64,000 nt of DNA from assembly GCF_937616625.2 (NCBI RefSeq), contig NC_065572.1:37847653-37911652 (forward strand). The letters run 5' to 3'. Below, piece by piece: positions 1 to 12,102 of the stretch (position 1 is its first letter; the number at the start of each line of letters is the position of its first letter). The translations under genes and the position numbers were made by a program. Below the pieces are notes generated by a model. That model was not told the DNA's origin. It saw nothing but the letters and a program-made list of their open reading frames with translations, and made no database searches. Source of the DNA: Mercurialis annua. Taxonomy: Eukaryota; Streptophyta; Magnoliopsida; Malpighiales; Euphorbiaceae.

Positions 1-1682
1 CGTTGAACCTTTTTAGCGATTTAAGCCAAACATTTACAAACGTTTCGAAACAAATCAAACTGTGTAACCTTTTTAGCGATTTATGCTAAACGTTTACAAA
101 CATCACGAAACAAATACAAACGTTTCTCCTTTTTAGAAATTTAAGCCAAACGTTTACAAACGTTACAAATCAAATCCAAACGTTTCACCTTTTTTGCAAT
201 TTGAGCCAAACATTTACAAACGTTACGAAACAAATCCAAGCGTTTCACCTTTTTAGCAATTTAAGCCAAACGTTGACAAACGTTACAAATCAAATCCAAA
301 CGTTTCACCTTTTTAGCAATTTAAGCCAAACGTTTACAAACGTTACGAAACAAATCCAAATGTTTCCCCTTTTTAGCGATTTAAGCCAAACATTTACAAA
401 CGTTACAAAACAAATCCAAAAGTTGAACCTTTTTAGCGATATAAGCCAAACATTTAAAAGGGTTTGGGAACAAATCAAAATGTTTCACCTTTTTTGCAAT
501 TTAAGCCAAACATTTACAAACGTTACGAAACAAATCCAAGCGTTTCACCTTTTTAGCAATTTAAGAGAAACGTTTGCAAACGTTACAAAAACAAATCCAA
601 ACGTTTCACCTTTTTAGCAATTTAAGCCAAACGTTTACAAACGTTACGAAACAAATCCAAATGTTTCCCCTTTTTAGCGATTTAAGCCAAACATTTACAA
701 ACGTTACAAAACAAATCCAAAAGTTGAACCTTTTTAGCGATATAAGCCAAACATTTAAAAGGGTTTGGGAACAAATCAAAATGTTTCACCTTTTTAGCAA
801 TTTAAGCCAAACATTTACAAACGTTTGAAATCAAATCCAAACGTTTCACCTGTTAATCAATATAAGCCAAATATTTACAAACGTTACGAAACAAATCCAA
901 GCGTTTCACCTTTTTAGAAATTTAAGCCAAACGTTTACAAACATTACGAAACAAATCCAAGCGTTTCACCTTTTTAGCAATTTAAGCCAAACATTTACAA
1001 ACGTTACGAAACAAATCCAAGCGTTTCACCTTTTTAGCGATTTAAGCCAAACGTTTACAAACGTTACGAAACAAATCCAAATATTTCCCCTTTTTAGCGA
1101 TATAAGCCAAACATTTACAAACGTTACAAAACAAATCCAAACGTTGAACCGTTTTAGCGATTTAAGCCAAACGTATAAAAACGTTACGAAACAAATCAAA
1201 CCGTCTGACCTTTTTAGCGATTTATGCTAAACGTTTACAAACATAACGAAACAAATACAAACGTTTCTCCTTTTTAGAAATTTAAGCCAAACGTTTACAA
1301 ACGTTACAAATCAAATCCAAACGTTTCACCTTTTTATCAATATAAGCCAAACATTTACAAACGTTACGAAACAAATCCAAACGTTTCACCTTTTTAGCAA
1401 TTTAAGCCAAACGTTTACAAACGTTACGAAAAAAATCCAAGCGTTTCACCTTTTTAGCAATTTAAGCCAAACGTTTACAAACGGTACGAAACAAATCCAA
1501 GCGTTTCACCTTTTTAGCAATTTAAGCCAAAACGTTTACAAACGTTACGAAACCAATCCAAGCGTTTCACCGTTTTAGCAATTTAAGCCAAACGTTTACA
1601 AACGTTACGAAACTAATCCAAACGTTTCACCTTTTTAGCAATTTAAGCCAAACATTTACAAACGTTAGGAAACAAATCCTAA
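1..1682 (+). repeat. Higher-order repeat block A (28 monomers)
   Basis: The block starts with a distinctive monomer (CGTTGAACC..., then GTTTCGAAAC and ACTGTGTAACC) that recurs at 1683, 3664 and 5345. Its length is 28 x 60 bp plus two single-base insertions, near 583 and 1531. It holds two copies of a 300-bp, 5-monomer sub-repeat, marked by a variant containing GGGTTTGGGAAC at about 461 and 762. Confidence 0.85.
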
Positions 1683-3663
1683 CGTTGAACCTTTTTAGCG
1701 ATTTAAGCCAAACATTTACAAACGTTTCGAAACAAATCAAACTGTGTAACCTTTTTAGCGATTTATGCTAAACGTTTACAAACATCACGAAACAAATACA
1801 AACGTTTCTCCTTTTTAGAAATTTAAGCCAAACGTTTACAAACGTTACAAATCAAATCCAAACGTTTCACCTTTTTTGCAATTTAAGCCAAGCATTTACA
1901 AACGTTACGAAACAAATCCAAGCGTTTCACCTTTTTAGCAATTTAAGCCAAACGTTGACAAACGTTACAAATCAAATCCAAACGTTTCACCTTTTTAGCA
2001 ATTTAAGCCAAACGTTTACAAACGTTACGAAACAAATCCAAATGTTTCCCCTTTTTAGCGATTTAAGCCAAACATTTACAAACGTTACAAAACAAATCCA
2101 AAAGTTGAACCTTTTTAGCGATATAAGCCAAACATTTAAAAGGGTTTGGGAACAAATCAAAATGTTTCACCTTTTTTGCAATTTAAGCCAAACATTTACA
2201 AACGTTACGAAACAAATCCAAGCGTTTCACCTTTTTAGCAATTTAAGCCAAACGTTGACAAACGTTACAAAACAAATCCAAACGTTTCACCTTTTTAGCA
2301 ATTTAAGCCAAACGTTTACAAACGTTACGAAACAAATCCAAATGTTTCCCCTTTTTAGCGATTTAAGCCAAACATTTACAAACGTTACAAAACAAATCCA
2401 AAAGTTGAACCTTTTTAGCGATATAAGCCAAACATTTAAAAGGGTTTGGGAACAAATCAAAATGTTTCACCTTTTTAGCAATTTAAGCCAAACATTTACA
2501 AACGTTTGAAATCAAATCCAAACGTTTCACCTGTTAATCAATATAAGCCAAATATTTACAAACGTTACGAAACAAATCCAAGCGTTTCACCTTTTTAGAA
2601 ATTTAAGCCAAACGTTTACAAACATTACGAAACAAATCCAAGCGTTTCACCTTTTTAGCAATTTAAGCCAAACATTTACAAACGTTACGAAACAAATCCA
2701 AGCGTTTCACCTTTTTAGCGATTTAAGCCAAACGTTTACAAACGTTACGAAACAAATCCAAATATTTCCCCTTTTTAGCGATATAAGCCAAACATTTACA
2801 AACGTTACAAAACAAATCGAAATGTTTAACCTTTTTAGCGATTTAAGCCAAACGTTTACAAACGTTACGAAACAAATCAAACCGTGTGACCTTTTTAGCG
2901 ATTTATGCTAAACGTTTACAAACATCACGAAACAAATACAAACGTTTCTCCTTTTAAAAAATTTAAGCCAAACGTTTACAAACGTTACAAATTAAATCCA
3001 AACGTTTCACCTTTTTATCAATATAAGCCAAACATTTACAAACGTTACGAAACAAATCCAAGCGTTTCACCTTTTTAGCAATTTAAGCCAAACGTTTACA
3101 AACGTTACGAAACCAATCCAAGCGTTTCACCTTTTTAGCAATTTAAGCCAAACGTTTACAAACATTACGAAACAAATCCAAGCGTTTCACCTTTTTAGCA
3201 ATTTAAGCCAAACATTTACAAACGTTACGAAACAAATCCAAACGTTGAACCTTTTTAGCGATTTAAGCCAATCGTTTACAAACGTTTCGAAACAAATCAA
3301 ACTGTGTACCCTTTTTAGCGATTTATGCTAAATGTTTACAAACATCATGAAACAAATACAAACGTTTCTCCTTTTTAGAAATTTAAGCCAAACGTTTACA
3401 AACGTTACAAATCAAATCCAAACGTTTCACCTTTTTATTAATATAAGCCAAACATTTACAAACGTTACGAAACAAATCCAAGCGTTTCACCTTTTTAGCA
3501 ATTTAAGCCAAAACGTTTACAAACGTTACGAAACCAATCCAAGCGTTTCACCGTTTTAGCAATTTAAGCCAAACGTTTACAAACGTTACGAAACTAATCC
3601 AAACGTTTCACCTTTTTAGCAATTTAAGCCAAACATTTACAAACGTTAGGAAACAAATCCTAA
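1683..3663 (+). repeat. Higher-order repeat block B (33 monomers)
   Basis: It has the same leading monomer as block A and ends at the next copy at 3664. Its length is 33 x 60 + 1 bp, so it is 300 bp (five monomers) longer than block A. The GGGTTTGGGAAC marker pair lies at about 2142 and 2442, and the one-base insertion giving CCAAAACG lies near 3512. Confidence 0.85.
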
Positions 3664-5344
3664 CGTTGAACCTTTTTAGCGATTTAAGCCAAACATTTAC
3701 AAACGTTTCGAAACAAATCAAACTGTGTAACCTTTTTAGCGATTTATGCTAAACGTTTACAAACATCACGAAACAAATACAAACGTTTCTCCTTTTTAGA
3801 AATTTAAGCCAAACGTTTACAAACGTTACAAATCAAATCCAAACGTTTCACCTTTTTTGCAATTTGAGCCAAACATTTACAAACGTTACGAAACAAATCC
3901 AAGCGTTTCACCTTTTTAGCAATTTAAGCCAAACGTTGACAAACGTTACAAATCAAATCCAAACGTTTCACCTTTTTAGCAATTTAAGCCAAACGTTTAC
4001 AAACGTTACGAAACAAATCCAAATGTTTCCCCTTTTTAGCGATTTAAGCCAAACATTTACAAACGTTACAAAACAAATCCAAAAGTTGAACCTTTTTAGC
4101 GATATAAGCCAAACATTTAAAAGGGTTTGGGAACAAATCAAAATGTTTCACCTTTTTTGCAATTTAAGCCAAACATTTACAAACGTTACGAAACAAATCC
4201 AAGCGTTTCACCTTTTTAGCAATTTAAGCCAAACGTTTACAAACGTTACAAATCAAATCCAAACGTTTCACCTTTTTAGCAATTTAAGCCAAACGTTTAC
4301 AAACGTTACGAAACAAATCCAAATGTTTCCCCTTTTTAGCGATTTAAGCCAAACATTTACAAACGTTACAAAACAAATCCAAAAGTTGAACCTTTTTAGC
4401 GATATAAGCCAAACATTTAAAAGGGTTTGGGAACAAATCAAAATGTTTCACCTTTTTAGCAATTTAAGCCAAACATTTACAAACGTTTGAAATCAAATCC
4501 AAACGTTTCACCTGTTAATCAATATAAGCCAAATATTTACAAACGTTACGAAACAAATCCAAGCGTTTCACCTTTTTAGAAATTTAAGCCAAACGTTTAC
4601 AAACATTACGAAACAAATCCAAGCGTTTCACCTTTTTAGCAATTTAAGCCAAACATTTACAAACGTTACGAAACAAATCCAAGCGTTTCACCTTTTTAGC
4701 GATTTAAGCCAAACGTTTACAAACGTTACGAAACAAATCCAAATATTTCCCCTTTTTAGCGATATAAGCCAAACATTTACAAACGTTACAAAACAAATCC
4801 AAACGTTGAACCGTTTTAGCGATTTAAGCCAAACGTATAAAAACGTTACGAAACAAATCAAACCGTCTGACCTTTTTAGCGATTTATGCTAAACGTTTAC
4901 AAACATAACGAAACAAATACAAACGTTTCTCCTTTTTAGAAATTTAAGCCAAACGTTTACAAACGTTACAAATCAAATCCAAACGTTTCACCTTTTTATC
5001 AATATAAGCCAAACATTTACAAACGTTACGAAACAAATCCAACCGTTTCACCTTTTTAGCAATTTAAGCCAAACGTTTACAAACGTTACGAAAAAAATCC
5101 AAGCGTTTCACCTTTTTAGCAATTTAAGCCAAACGTTTACAAACGTTACGAAACAAATCCAAGCGTTTCACCTTTTTAGCAATTTAAGCCAAAACGTTTA
5201 CAAACGTTACGAAACCAATCCAAGCGTTTCACCGTTTTAGCAATTTAAGCCAAACGTTTACAAACGTTACGAAACTAATCCAAACGTTTCACCTTTTTAG
5301 CAATTTAAGCCAAACATTTACAAACGTTAGGAAACAAATCCTAA
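3664..5344 (+). repeat. Higher-order repeat block A' (28 monomers, copy of block A)
   Basis: This is a near-identical copy of block A at a distance of 3663 bp. It shares the monomer variants, the marker pair at about 4122 and 4422, and the CCAAAACG insertion near 5193. The extra A found near 583 in block A is absent. Confidence 0.85.
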
Positions 5345-6900
5345 CGTTGAACCTTTTTAGCGATTTAAGCCAAACATTTACAAACGTTTCGAAACAAATC
5401 AAACTGTGTAACCTTTTTAGCGATTTATGCTAAACGTTTACAAACATCACGAAACAAATACAAACGTTTCTCCTTTTTAGAAATTTAAGCCAAACGTTTA
5501 CAAACGTTACAAATCAAATCCAAACGTTTCACCTTTTTTGCAATTTAAGCCAAGCATTTACAAACGTTACGAAACAAATCCAAGCGTTTCACCTTTTTAG
5601 CAATTTAAGCCAAACGTTGACAAACGTTACAAATCAAATCCAAACGTTTCACCTTTTTAGCAATTTAAGCCAAACGTTTACAAACGTTACGAAACAAATC
5701 CAAATGTTTCCCCTTTTTAGCGATTTAAGCCAAACATTTACAAACGTTACAAAACAAATCCAAAAGTTGAACCTTTTTAGCGATATAAGCCAAACATTTA
5801 AAAGGGTTTGGGAACAAATCAAAATGTTTCACCTTTTTTGCAATTTAAGCCAAACATTTACAAACGTTACGAAACAAATCCAAGCGTTTCACCTTTTTAG
5901 CAATTTAAGCCAAACGTTGACAAACGTTACAAATCAAATCCAAACGTTTCACCTTTTTAGCAATTTAAGCCAAACGTTTACAAACGTTACGAAACAAATC
6001 CAAATGTTTCCCCTTTTTAGCGATTTAAGCCAAACATTTACAAACGTTACAAAACAAATCCAAAAGTTGAACCTTTTTAGCGATATAAGCCAAACATTTA
6101 AAAGGGTTTGGGAACAAATCAAAATGTTTCACCTTTTTAGCAATTTAAGCCAAACATTTACAAACGTTTGAAATCAAATCCAAACGTTTCACCTGTTAAT
6201 CAATATAAGCCAAATATTTACAAACGTTACGAAACAAATCCAAGCGTTTCACCTTTTTAGAAATTTAAGCCAAACGTTTACAAACATTACGAAACAAATC
6301 CAAGCGTTTCACCTTTTTAGCAATTTAAGCCAAACATTTACAAACGTTACGAAACAAATCCAAGCGTTTCACCTTTTTAGCGATTTAAGCCAAACGTTTA
6401 CAAACGTTACGAAACAAATCCAAATATTTCCCCTTTTTAGCGATATAAGCCAAACATTTACAAACGTTACAAAACAAATCCAAACGTTGAACCGTTTTAG
6501 CGATTTAAGCCAAACGTATAAAAACGTTACGAAACAAATCAAACCGTCTGACCTTTTTAGCGATTTATGCTAAACGTTTACAAACATAACGAAACAAATA
6601 CAAACGTTTCTCCTTTTTAGAAATTTAAGCCAAACGTTTACAAACGTTACAAATCAAATCCAAACGTTTCACCTTTTTATCAATATAAGCCAAACATTTA
6701 CAAACGTTACGAAACAAATCCAACCGTTTCACCTTTTTAGCAATTTAAGCCAAACGTTTACAAACGTTACGAAAAAAATCCAAGCGTTTCACCTTTTTAG
6801 CAATTTAAGCCAAACGTTTACAAACGGTACGAAACAAATCCAAGCGTTTCACCTTTTTAGCAATTTAAGCCAAACATTTACAAACGTTACGAAACAAATC
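5345..6900 (+). repeat. Higher-order repeat block B' (partial and mosaic)
   Basis: The first part copies block B at a distance of 3662 bp (marker pair at about 5802 and 6102). The part from about 6481 has the variants of blocks A and A' (CCGTTTTAGC, CGTATAAAAACG), and from about 6841 it resembles the end of block B. This mosaic suggests unequal exchange or conversion between block types. The end is approximate. Confidence 0.7.
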
Positions 6901-7008
6901 CAAACGTTGAACCTTTTTAGCGATATAAGCCAAACGTTTACAAACGTTTCGAAACAAATCAAACTGTGTAACCTTTTTAGCGATTTATGCTAAACGTTTA
7001 CAAACATC

Positions 7009-8700
7009 ATGAAACAAATACAAACGTTTTTCCTTTTTAGAAATTTAAGCCAAACGTTTACAAACGTTACAAATCAAATCCAAAGGTTTCACCTTTTTAG
7101 CAATTTAAGCCAAACGTTTACAAACGTTACAAAACAAATCCAAACGTTTCACCTTTTTAACGATTTAAGCCAAACGTTTACAAACCTTACGAAACAAATC
7201 CAAATGTTTCACCTTTTTAGCGATTTAAGCCAAACATTTAAAAGGGTTTGGAAACAAATCCAAATGTTTCACCTTTTTAGCAATTTAAGCCAAACATTTA
7301 CAAACGTTATGAAACAAATCAAAGTGTTTCACCTTTGTACAAATTTAAGCCAAATGTTTACAAACGTTACGAAACAAATCCAGGCGTTTCTCTTTTTTAG
7401 CAATTTAAGCCAAACGTTTACAAACCTTACGAAACAAATTCAAATGTTTCACCTTTTTAGCGATTTAAGCCAAACGTTTACAAACGTTAGGAAACAAATC
7501 CAAATGTGTCCCCTTTTTAGCGATATAAGCCAAACATTTACAAATGTTACAAAACAAATCCAAACGTTGAACCTTTTTAGCGATTTAAGCAAAACGTTTA
7601 CAAACGTTACAAAACAAATCAAACCGTGTAACCTTTTTAGCGATTTATGCTAAACGTTTACAAACATCACAAAACAAATACAAACGTTTCTCCTTTTTAG
7701 AAATTTAAGCCAAACGTTTACAAACGTTACAAATCAAATACAAACGTTTCACCTTTTTATCAATATAAGCCAAACGTTTACAAACGTTACGAAACAAATC
7801 CAACTGTTTCACCTTTTTAGCAATTTAAGCCAAACGTTTACAAACGTTACGAAACAAATCCAAGCGTTTCACCTTTTTAGCAATTTAAGCCAAACGTTAC
7901 GAAACAAATCCAAGCGTTTCACCCTTTTAGCAATTTAAGCCAAACATTTACAAACGTTACGAAACAAATCCAAACGTTGAACCTTTTTAGCGATTTAATC
8001 CAAACGTTTACAAACGTTTCGTAACAAATCAAATTGTGTAACCTTTTTAGCGATTTATGCTAAACGTTTACAAACATCATGAAACAAATACAAACGTTTC
8101 TCCTTTTTAGAAATTTAAGCCAAACGTTTACAAACGTTACAAATCAAATCCAAACGTTTCACCTTTTTAGCAATTTAAGCCAAACGTTTACAAACGTTAC
8201 GAAACAAATCCAAACGTTTCACCTTTTTAACGATTTAAGCCAAACGTTTACAAACCTTACGAAACAAATTCAAACGTTTCACCTTTTTAGCGATTTAAGC
8301 CAAACATTTAAAAGGGTTTGGAAACAAATCGAAATGTTTCACCTTTTTAGCAATTTAAGCCAAACATTTACAAACGTTACGAAACAAATCAAAGTGTTTC
8401 ACCTTTGTAGAAATTTAAGCCAAATGTTTACAAACGTTACGAAACAAATCCAAGCGTTTCTCTTTTTTAGCAATTTAAGCCAAACGTTTACAAACCTTAC
8501 GAAACAAATCCAAATGTTTCACCTTTTTAGCGATTTAAGCCAAACGTTTACAAATGTTAGGAAACAAATCCAAACGTTGAACCTTTTTAGCGATTTAAGC
8601 AAAACGTTTACAAACGTTACAAAACAAATCAAACCGTGTTACCTTTTTAGCGATTTATGCTAAACGTTTACAAACATCACGAAACAAATACAAACGTTTC
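7009..8700 (+). repeat. Tandem duplication of about 18 monomers (period about 1070 bp)
   Basis: The monomer run from 7009 recurs from 8079 in the same order of variants, including the GGGTTTGGAAAC variant at about 7241 and 8311. The period is 10 bp short of 18 x 60 because one monomer near 7890 lost a decamer. The second copy also lacks one monomer near 8560. Copies are less alike than the 3.66-kb blocks, so this duplication is probably older. Confidence 0.75.
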
Positions 8701-11700
8701 TCTTTTTTAGAAATTTAAGCCAAACGTTTACAAACGTTACAAATCAAATCCAAACGTTTTACCTTTTTATCAATATAAGCCAAACATTTACAAACGTTAC
8801 GAAACAAATCCAAGCGTTTCACCTTTTTAGCAATTTAAGCCAAACGTTTACTAACGTTACGAAACAAATCCAAGCGTTTCACCTTTTTAGTAATTTAAGC
8901 CAAACGTTTACAAACGTTACGAAACAAATCCAAACGTTTCACCTTTTTAGCAATTTAAGCCAAACATTTACAAACGTTACGAAACAAATCCAAACGTTTC
9001 ACCTTTTTAGCAATTTAAGCCAAACATTTACAAAAGTTACGAAACAAATCCAAGCGTTTCAACTTTGTAGCAATTTAAGCCAAACGTTTACAAACGTTAC
9101 GAAACAAATCCAAGCGTTTCACCTTTCTAGCAATTTAAGTCAAACGTTTACAAAAGTTACCAAACAAATCCAAACGTTTCACCTTTTTAGCGATATAACC
9201 AAACGTTTACAAACGTTACCAAACAAATCCAAACCTTTCACCTTTTTAGCGATTTACGCAAACATTTAAAAAGGTTTGGAAACAAATCCAAATGTTTCAC
9301 ATTTTTAGCAATTTAAGCCAAACATTGACAAAGTTTACGAAACAAATCAAAGCGTTTCACCTTTTTAGCAATTTAAGCCAAATGTTTTCAAACGTTACGA
9401 AACAAATCCAAGCGTTTCACCTTTTTAGCAATTTAAGCCAAACGTTTACAAACCTTACAAAACAAATCGAAATGTTTCACCTCTTTAGCGATTTAAGCCA
9501 AACGTTTACAAAGCTTACGAAACAAATCCAAATGTTCCCCCTTTTTAGCGATATAAGCCAAACATTTACAAAAGTTACAAAACAAATTAAAACCGTGTAA
9601 CCTTTTTAGCGATTTATGCTAAACGCTTACAAACATCACGAAACAAATACAAACGTTTCTCCTTTTTAGAAATTTAAGCCAAACGTTTACAAACGTTACA
9701 AATCAAATCCAAACGTTTCACCTTTTTATCAATTTAAGCCAAACCTTTACTTACGAAAAAAAAACAAGCGTTTCACCTTTTTAGCATTTTAAGCAAAACG
9801 TTTACAAACGTTACGAAACAAATCCAAGCGTTCACCTTTTTAGTAATGTAAGCCAAACGTTTGAAAACATTCCGAAACAAATCCAAGCGTTTCACCTTTT
9901 TTATTATTTAAGCCAAACTTTTACAAACGTTATGAAATAAATTCAAGAGTTTCACCTTTTTAGCAATTTAAGCCAAACGTTTTCAATCATTACGAAACAA
10001 ATCCAAAACTTTCACCTTTTTAGCGATTTAAGACGAACGTTTACAAACGTTACAAAACAAAACAAAACAATTAACCCTTTTAGCAATTTAAGCCAAACTT
10101 TTACAAACGTTACGAAACAAATCCAAATATTTCCCCATTTTAAAGATTTAAGCCAAACGTTTAAAACGTAACGAAACAAATCCAAACATTTCACCTAGTT
10201 ATTTATGCCAAACGTTTACAAACGCTACGAAACAAATCCAAACGTTTCCCCTTTTTAGCAATTTAAGCCAAACGTTACGAAACAAATCCTAACGTTTCAC
10301 CTTTTTAGCGATTTAAGCCAAACGTTTAAAAAGGTTAGGAAACAAATCCAAATGTTTCACCTTTTTAGCGATTTAAGCCAAACGTTTACAAAGGCTACGA
10401 AATAAATCCAAATGTTTCACGTTTTTAGCAATTTAAGCCAAACATTTAAAAACATTACCAAACAAATCCAAGCGTTTTACCTTTTTAGCAATTTAAGCCA
10501 AACGTTTACAAACGTTGCGAAACAAAGCCAAGCGTATAACCTTTTTAGCAATTTAAGCCAAATGTTTACAAACGTTAAAAAACAAATCCAAACCTTTCAC
10601 CTTTTTAGCGATTTAAGCCAAACGTTTATAAATGTTACAAAACAATTCCAAACGTTTCACCTTTTTAGCGATTTAAGCCAAACGTTTACAAACGTTACTA
10701 AACAAATCCAAGCGTTTCACCTTTTTAGCAATTTAAGCCAAACGTTTACAAACGTTCTGAAACAAATCCAGCGTTTCCCATTTTTAGGAATTTAAGCCAA
10801 ACGTTTACAAACGTTACAAAAAAATCCAAGCATTTCACCTTTTTAGCAATTTAAGCCAAAAGTTTACAAACGCTACGAAACAAATCCAAATGTTTCACCT
10901 TTTTAGCGATTTAAGCCGAACGTTTACAAACATTACGAAACAAAACAAAACATTTCACCTTTTTAGCAATTTAAGCCAACCGTTTAGAAACGTTACGAAA
11001 CAAATCCAAACGTTTCCCCTTTTTAGCGATTTAAGGAAAACGTTGAAAATGTTACGAAACAAATCCAAACGTTTCACCTTTTTAGCGATTTATGCCAAAC
11101 CTTTATAAACATTACGAAACAAATCCAAACATTTCACCTTTTTAGCGATTGAAGCCAAACGTTTCACATTATTGGCAATTTAAGCTAAACGTTACGAAAC
11201 AAAAACCAAGCGTTTCACCTCTTTAGCAATTTAAGCCAAATGTTTACAAATATAACGAAACAAATCCAAGTGTTTCACCTTTTTAGTGAATTAAGCCAAA
11301 CATTTACAAACGATACGAAACAAATCCAAACGTTTCCCCTTTTTAGCTATTTAAGCCAAACGTTTACAAACGTTACGAAACAAATCCAAACGTTTGTCAC
11401 GACCCATTTTCATGAATCGTGACCGGCGCTAGGGTATGGGTAATGTAGTACCAAAACCCGTAGCTAGCCTTCAATTAACATATAAATACATAACCTGCAG
11501 AAAACCAATGCTCGGGGGCAATCGAGACTTCAGCCTAAATCTAGCAGTTATAATATTCAACATTTAATATATCATGCTTATCCAATTCTGAGTCTAAAAT
11601 AGATTTATCATAAACCAATGTAGATAATGTAACATGCCAAAGCAATATAACCAGTCGAACCAATCCGACAAAATATATAGTAATAATAAAGACGTCTAGT

Positions 11701-11984
11701 TACTACTACGGTCTAAGAATAAAACAGTTTTACAATTTATCAAAAATAAAAGGAACCTCCGAGAAAAAGTAAATGCGGAGATCACCAGACTCTCTCAGAT
11801 CATAACCCTGGGGAAAATTGGGAAAACAACGGGGTCAGATATACTGAGATGAGTTCATACCACTATCTACATTTATTAAGTGGAAAACCTTTAAAACCGT
11901 TTAAAACATTTAATAACGATATTACGAATAATAGTTGGAACCCTAATCCACAATTCTAAATAAACAATATAATCCAATAGGTCT

Positions 11985-12102
11985 GGTCCCGAGAGCTGAG
12001 CTACACCGAGTTAGCACTAACCACACTTATACCAGAGTCCCGAGAGCTGAGCTACACCGAGTTACTCTACTTGGTCCCGAGAGCTATGCTCACACCGAGT
12101 TA
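11985..12102 (-). repeat. Triplicated LTR sub-repeat
   Basis: Three copies of a roughly 29-bp unit, GGTCCCGAGAGCT... ending ACACCGAGTTA, begin at about 11985, 12035 and 12073. Clear counterparts occur in the LTRs at about 20027-20151 and 60211-60328, and degenerate ones at 27602-27724. A role as a cis-acting RNA or DNA element in R/U5 is possible but unproven. Confidence 0.8.

Larger units (their letters stand above)
1..11394 (+). repeat. 60-bp tandem satellite array 1 (about 190 monomers)
   Basis: The sequence repeats every 60 bp. Each monomer holds three or four decamers related to CAAACGTT, then an ACCTTTTTAG box and a CAATTTAAGC box. Monomers in about 1-7000 are near-identical across large blocks; from about 9100 to 11394 they diverge, with small indels, as expected at an array edge. 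The array stops inside a monomer at the terminal TG of the LTR at 11395. Short reading frames with a 20-residue period (TFTNVTKQIQ...) run through it because 60 is a multiple of 3; I do not regard them as genes. I do not recognise this satellite from a named family. Confidence 0.97.

Noticed and set aside
1..11394. CRISPR-like array
   Set aside because: There are no unique spacers between conserved repeats. The whole unit repeats, and the setting is a plant genome.
201..11422. Long repeat-protein reading frames (20-residue unit TFTNVTKQIQ...) up to 214 codons
   Set aside because: The period of 60 bp is a multiple of 3, so any stop-free monomer stays open. At least three other frames, including one on the minus strand (RNVWICFVTF...), are open in the same way. 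Stops, frame-changing indels and CpG decay occur freely, and no leader or gene context is visible.
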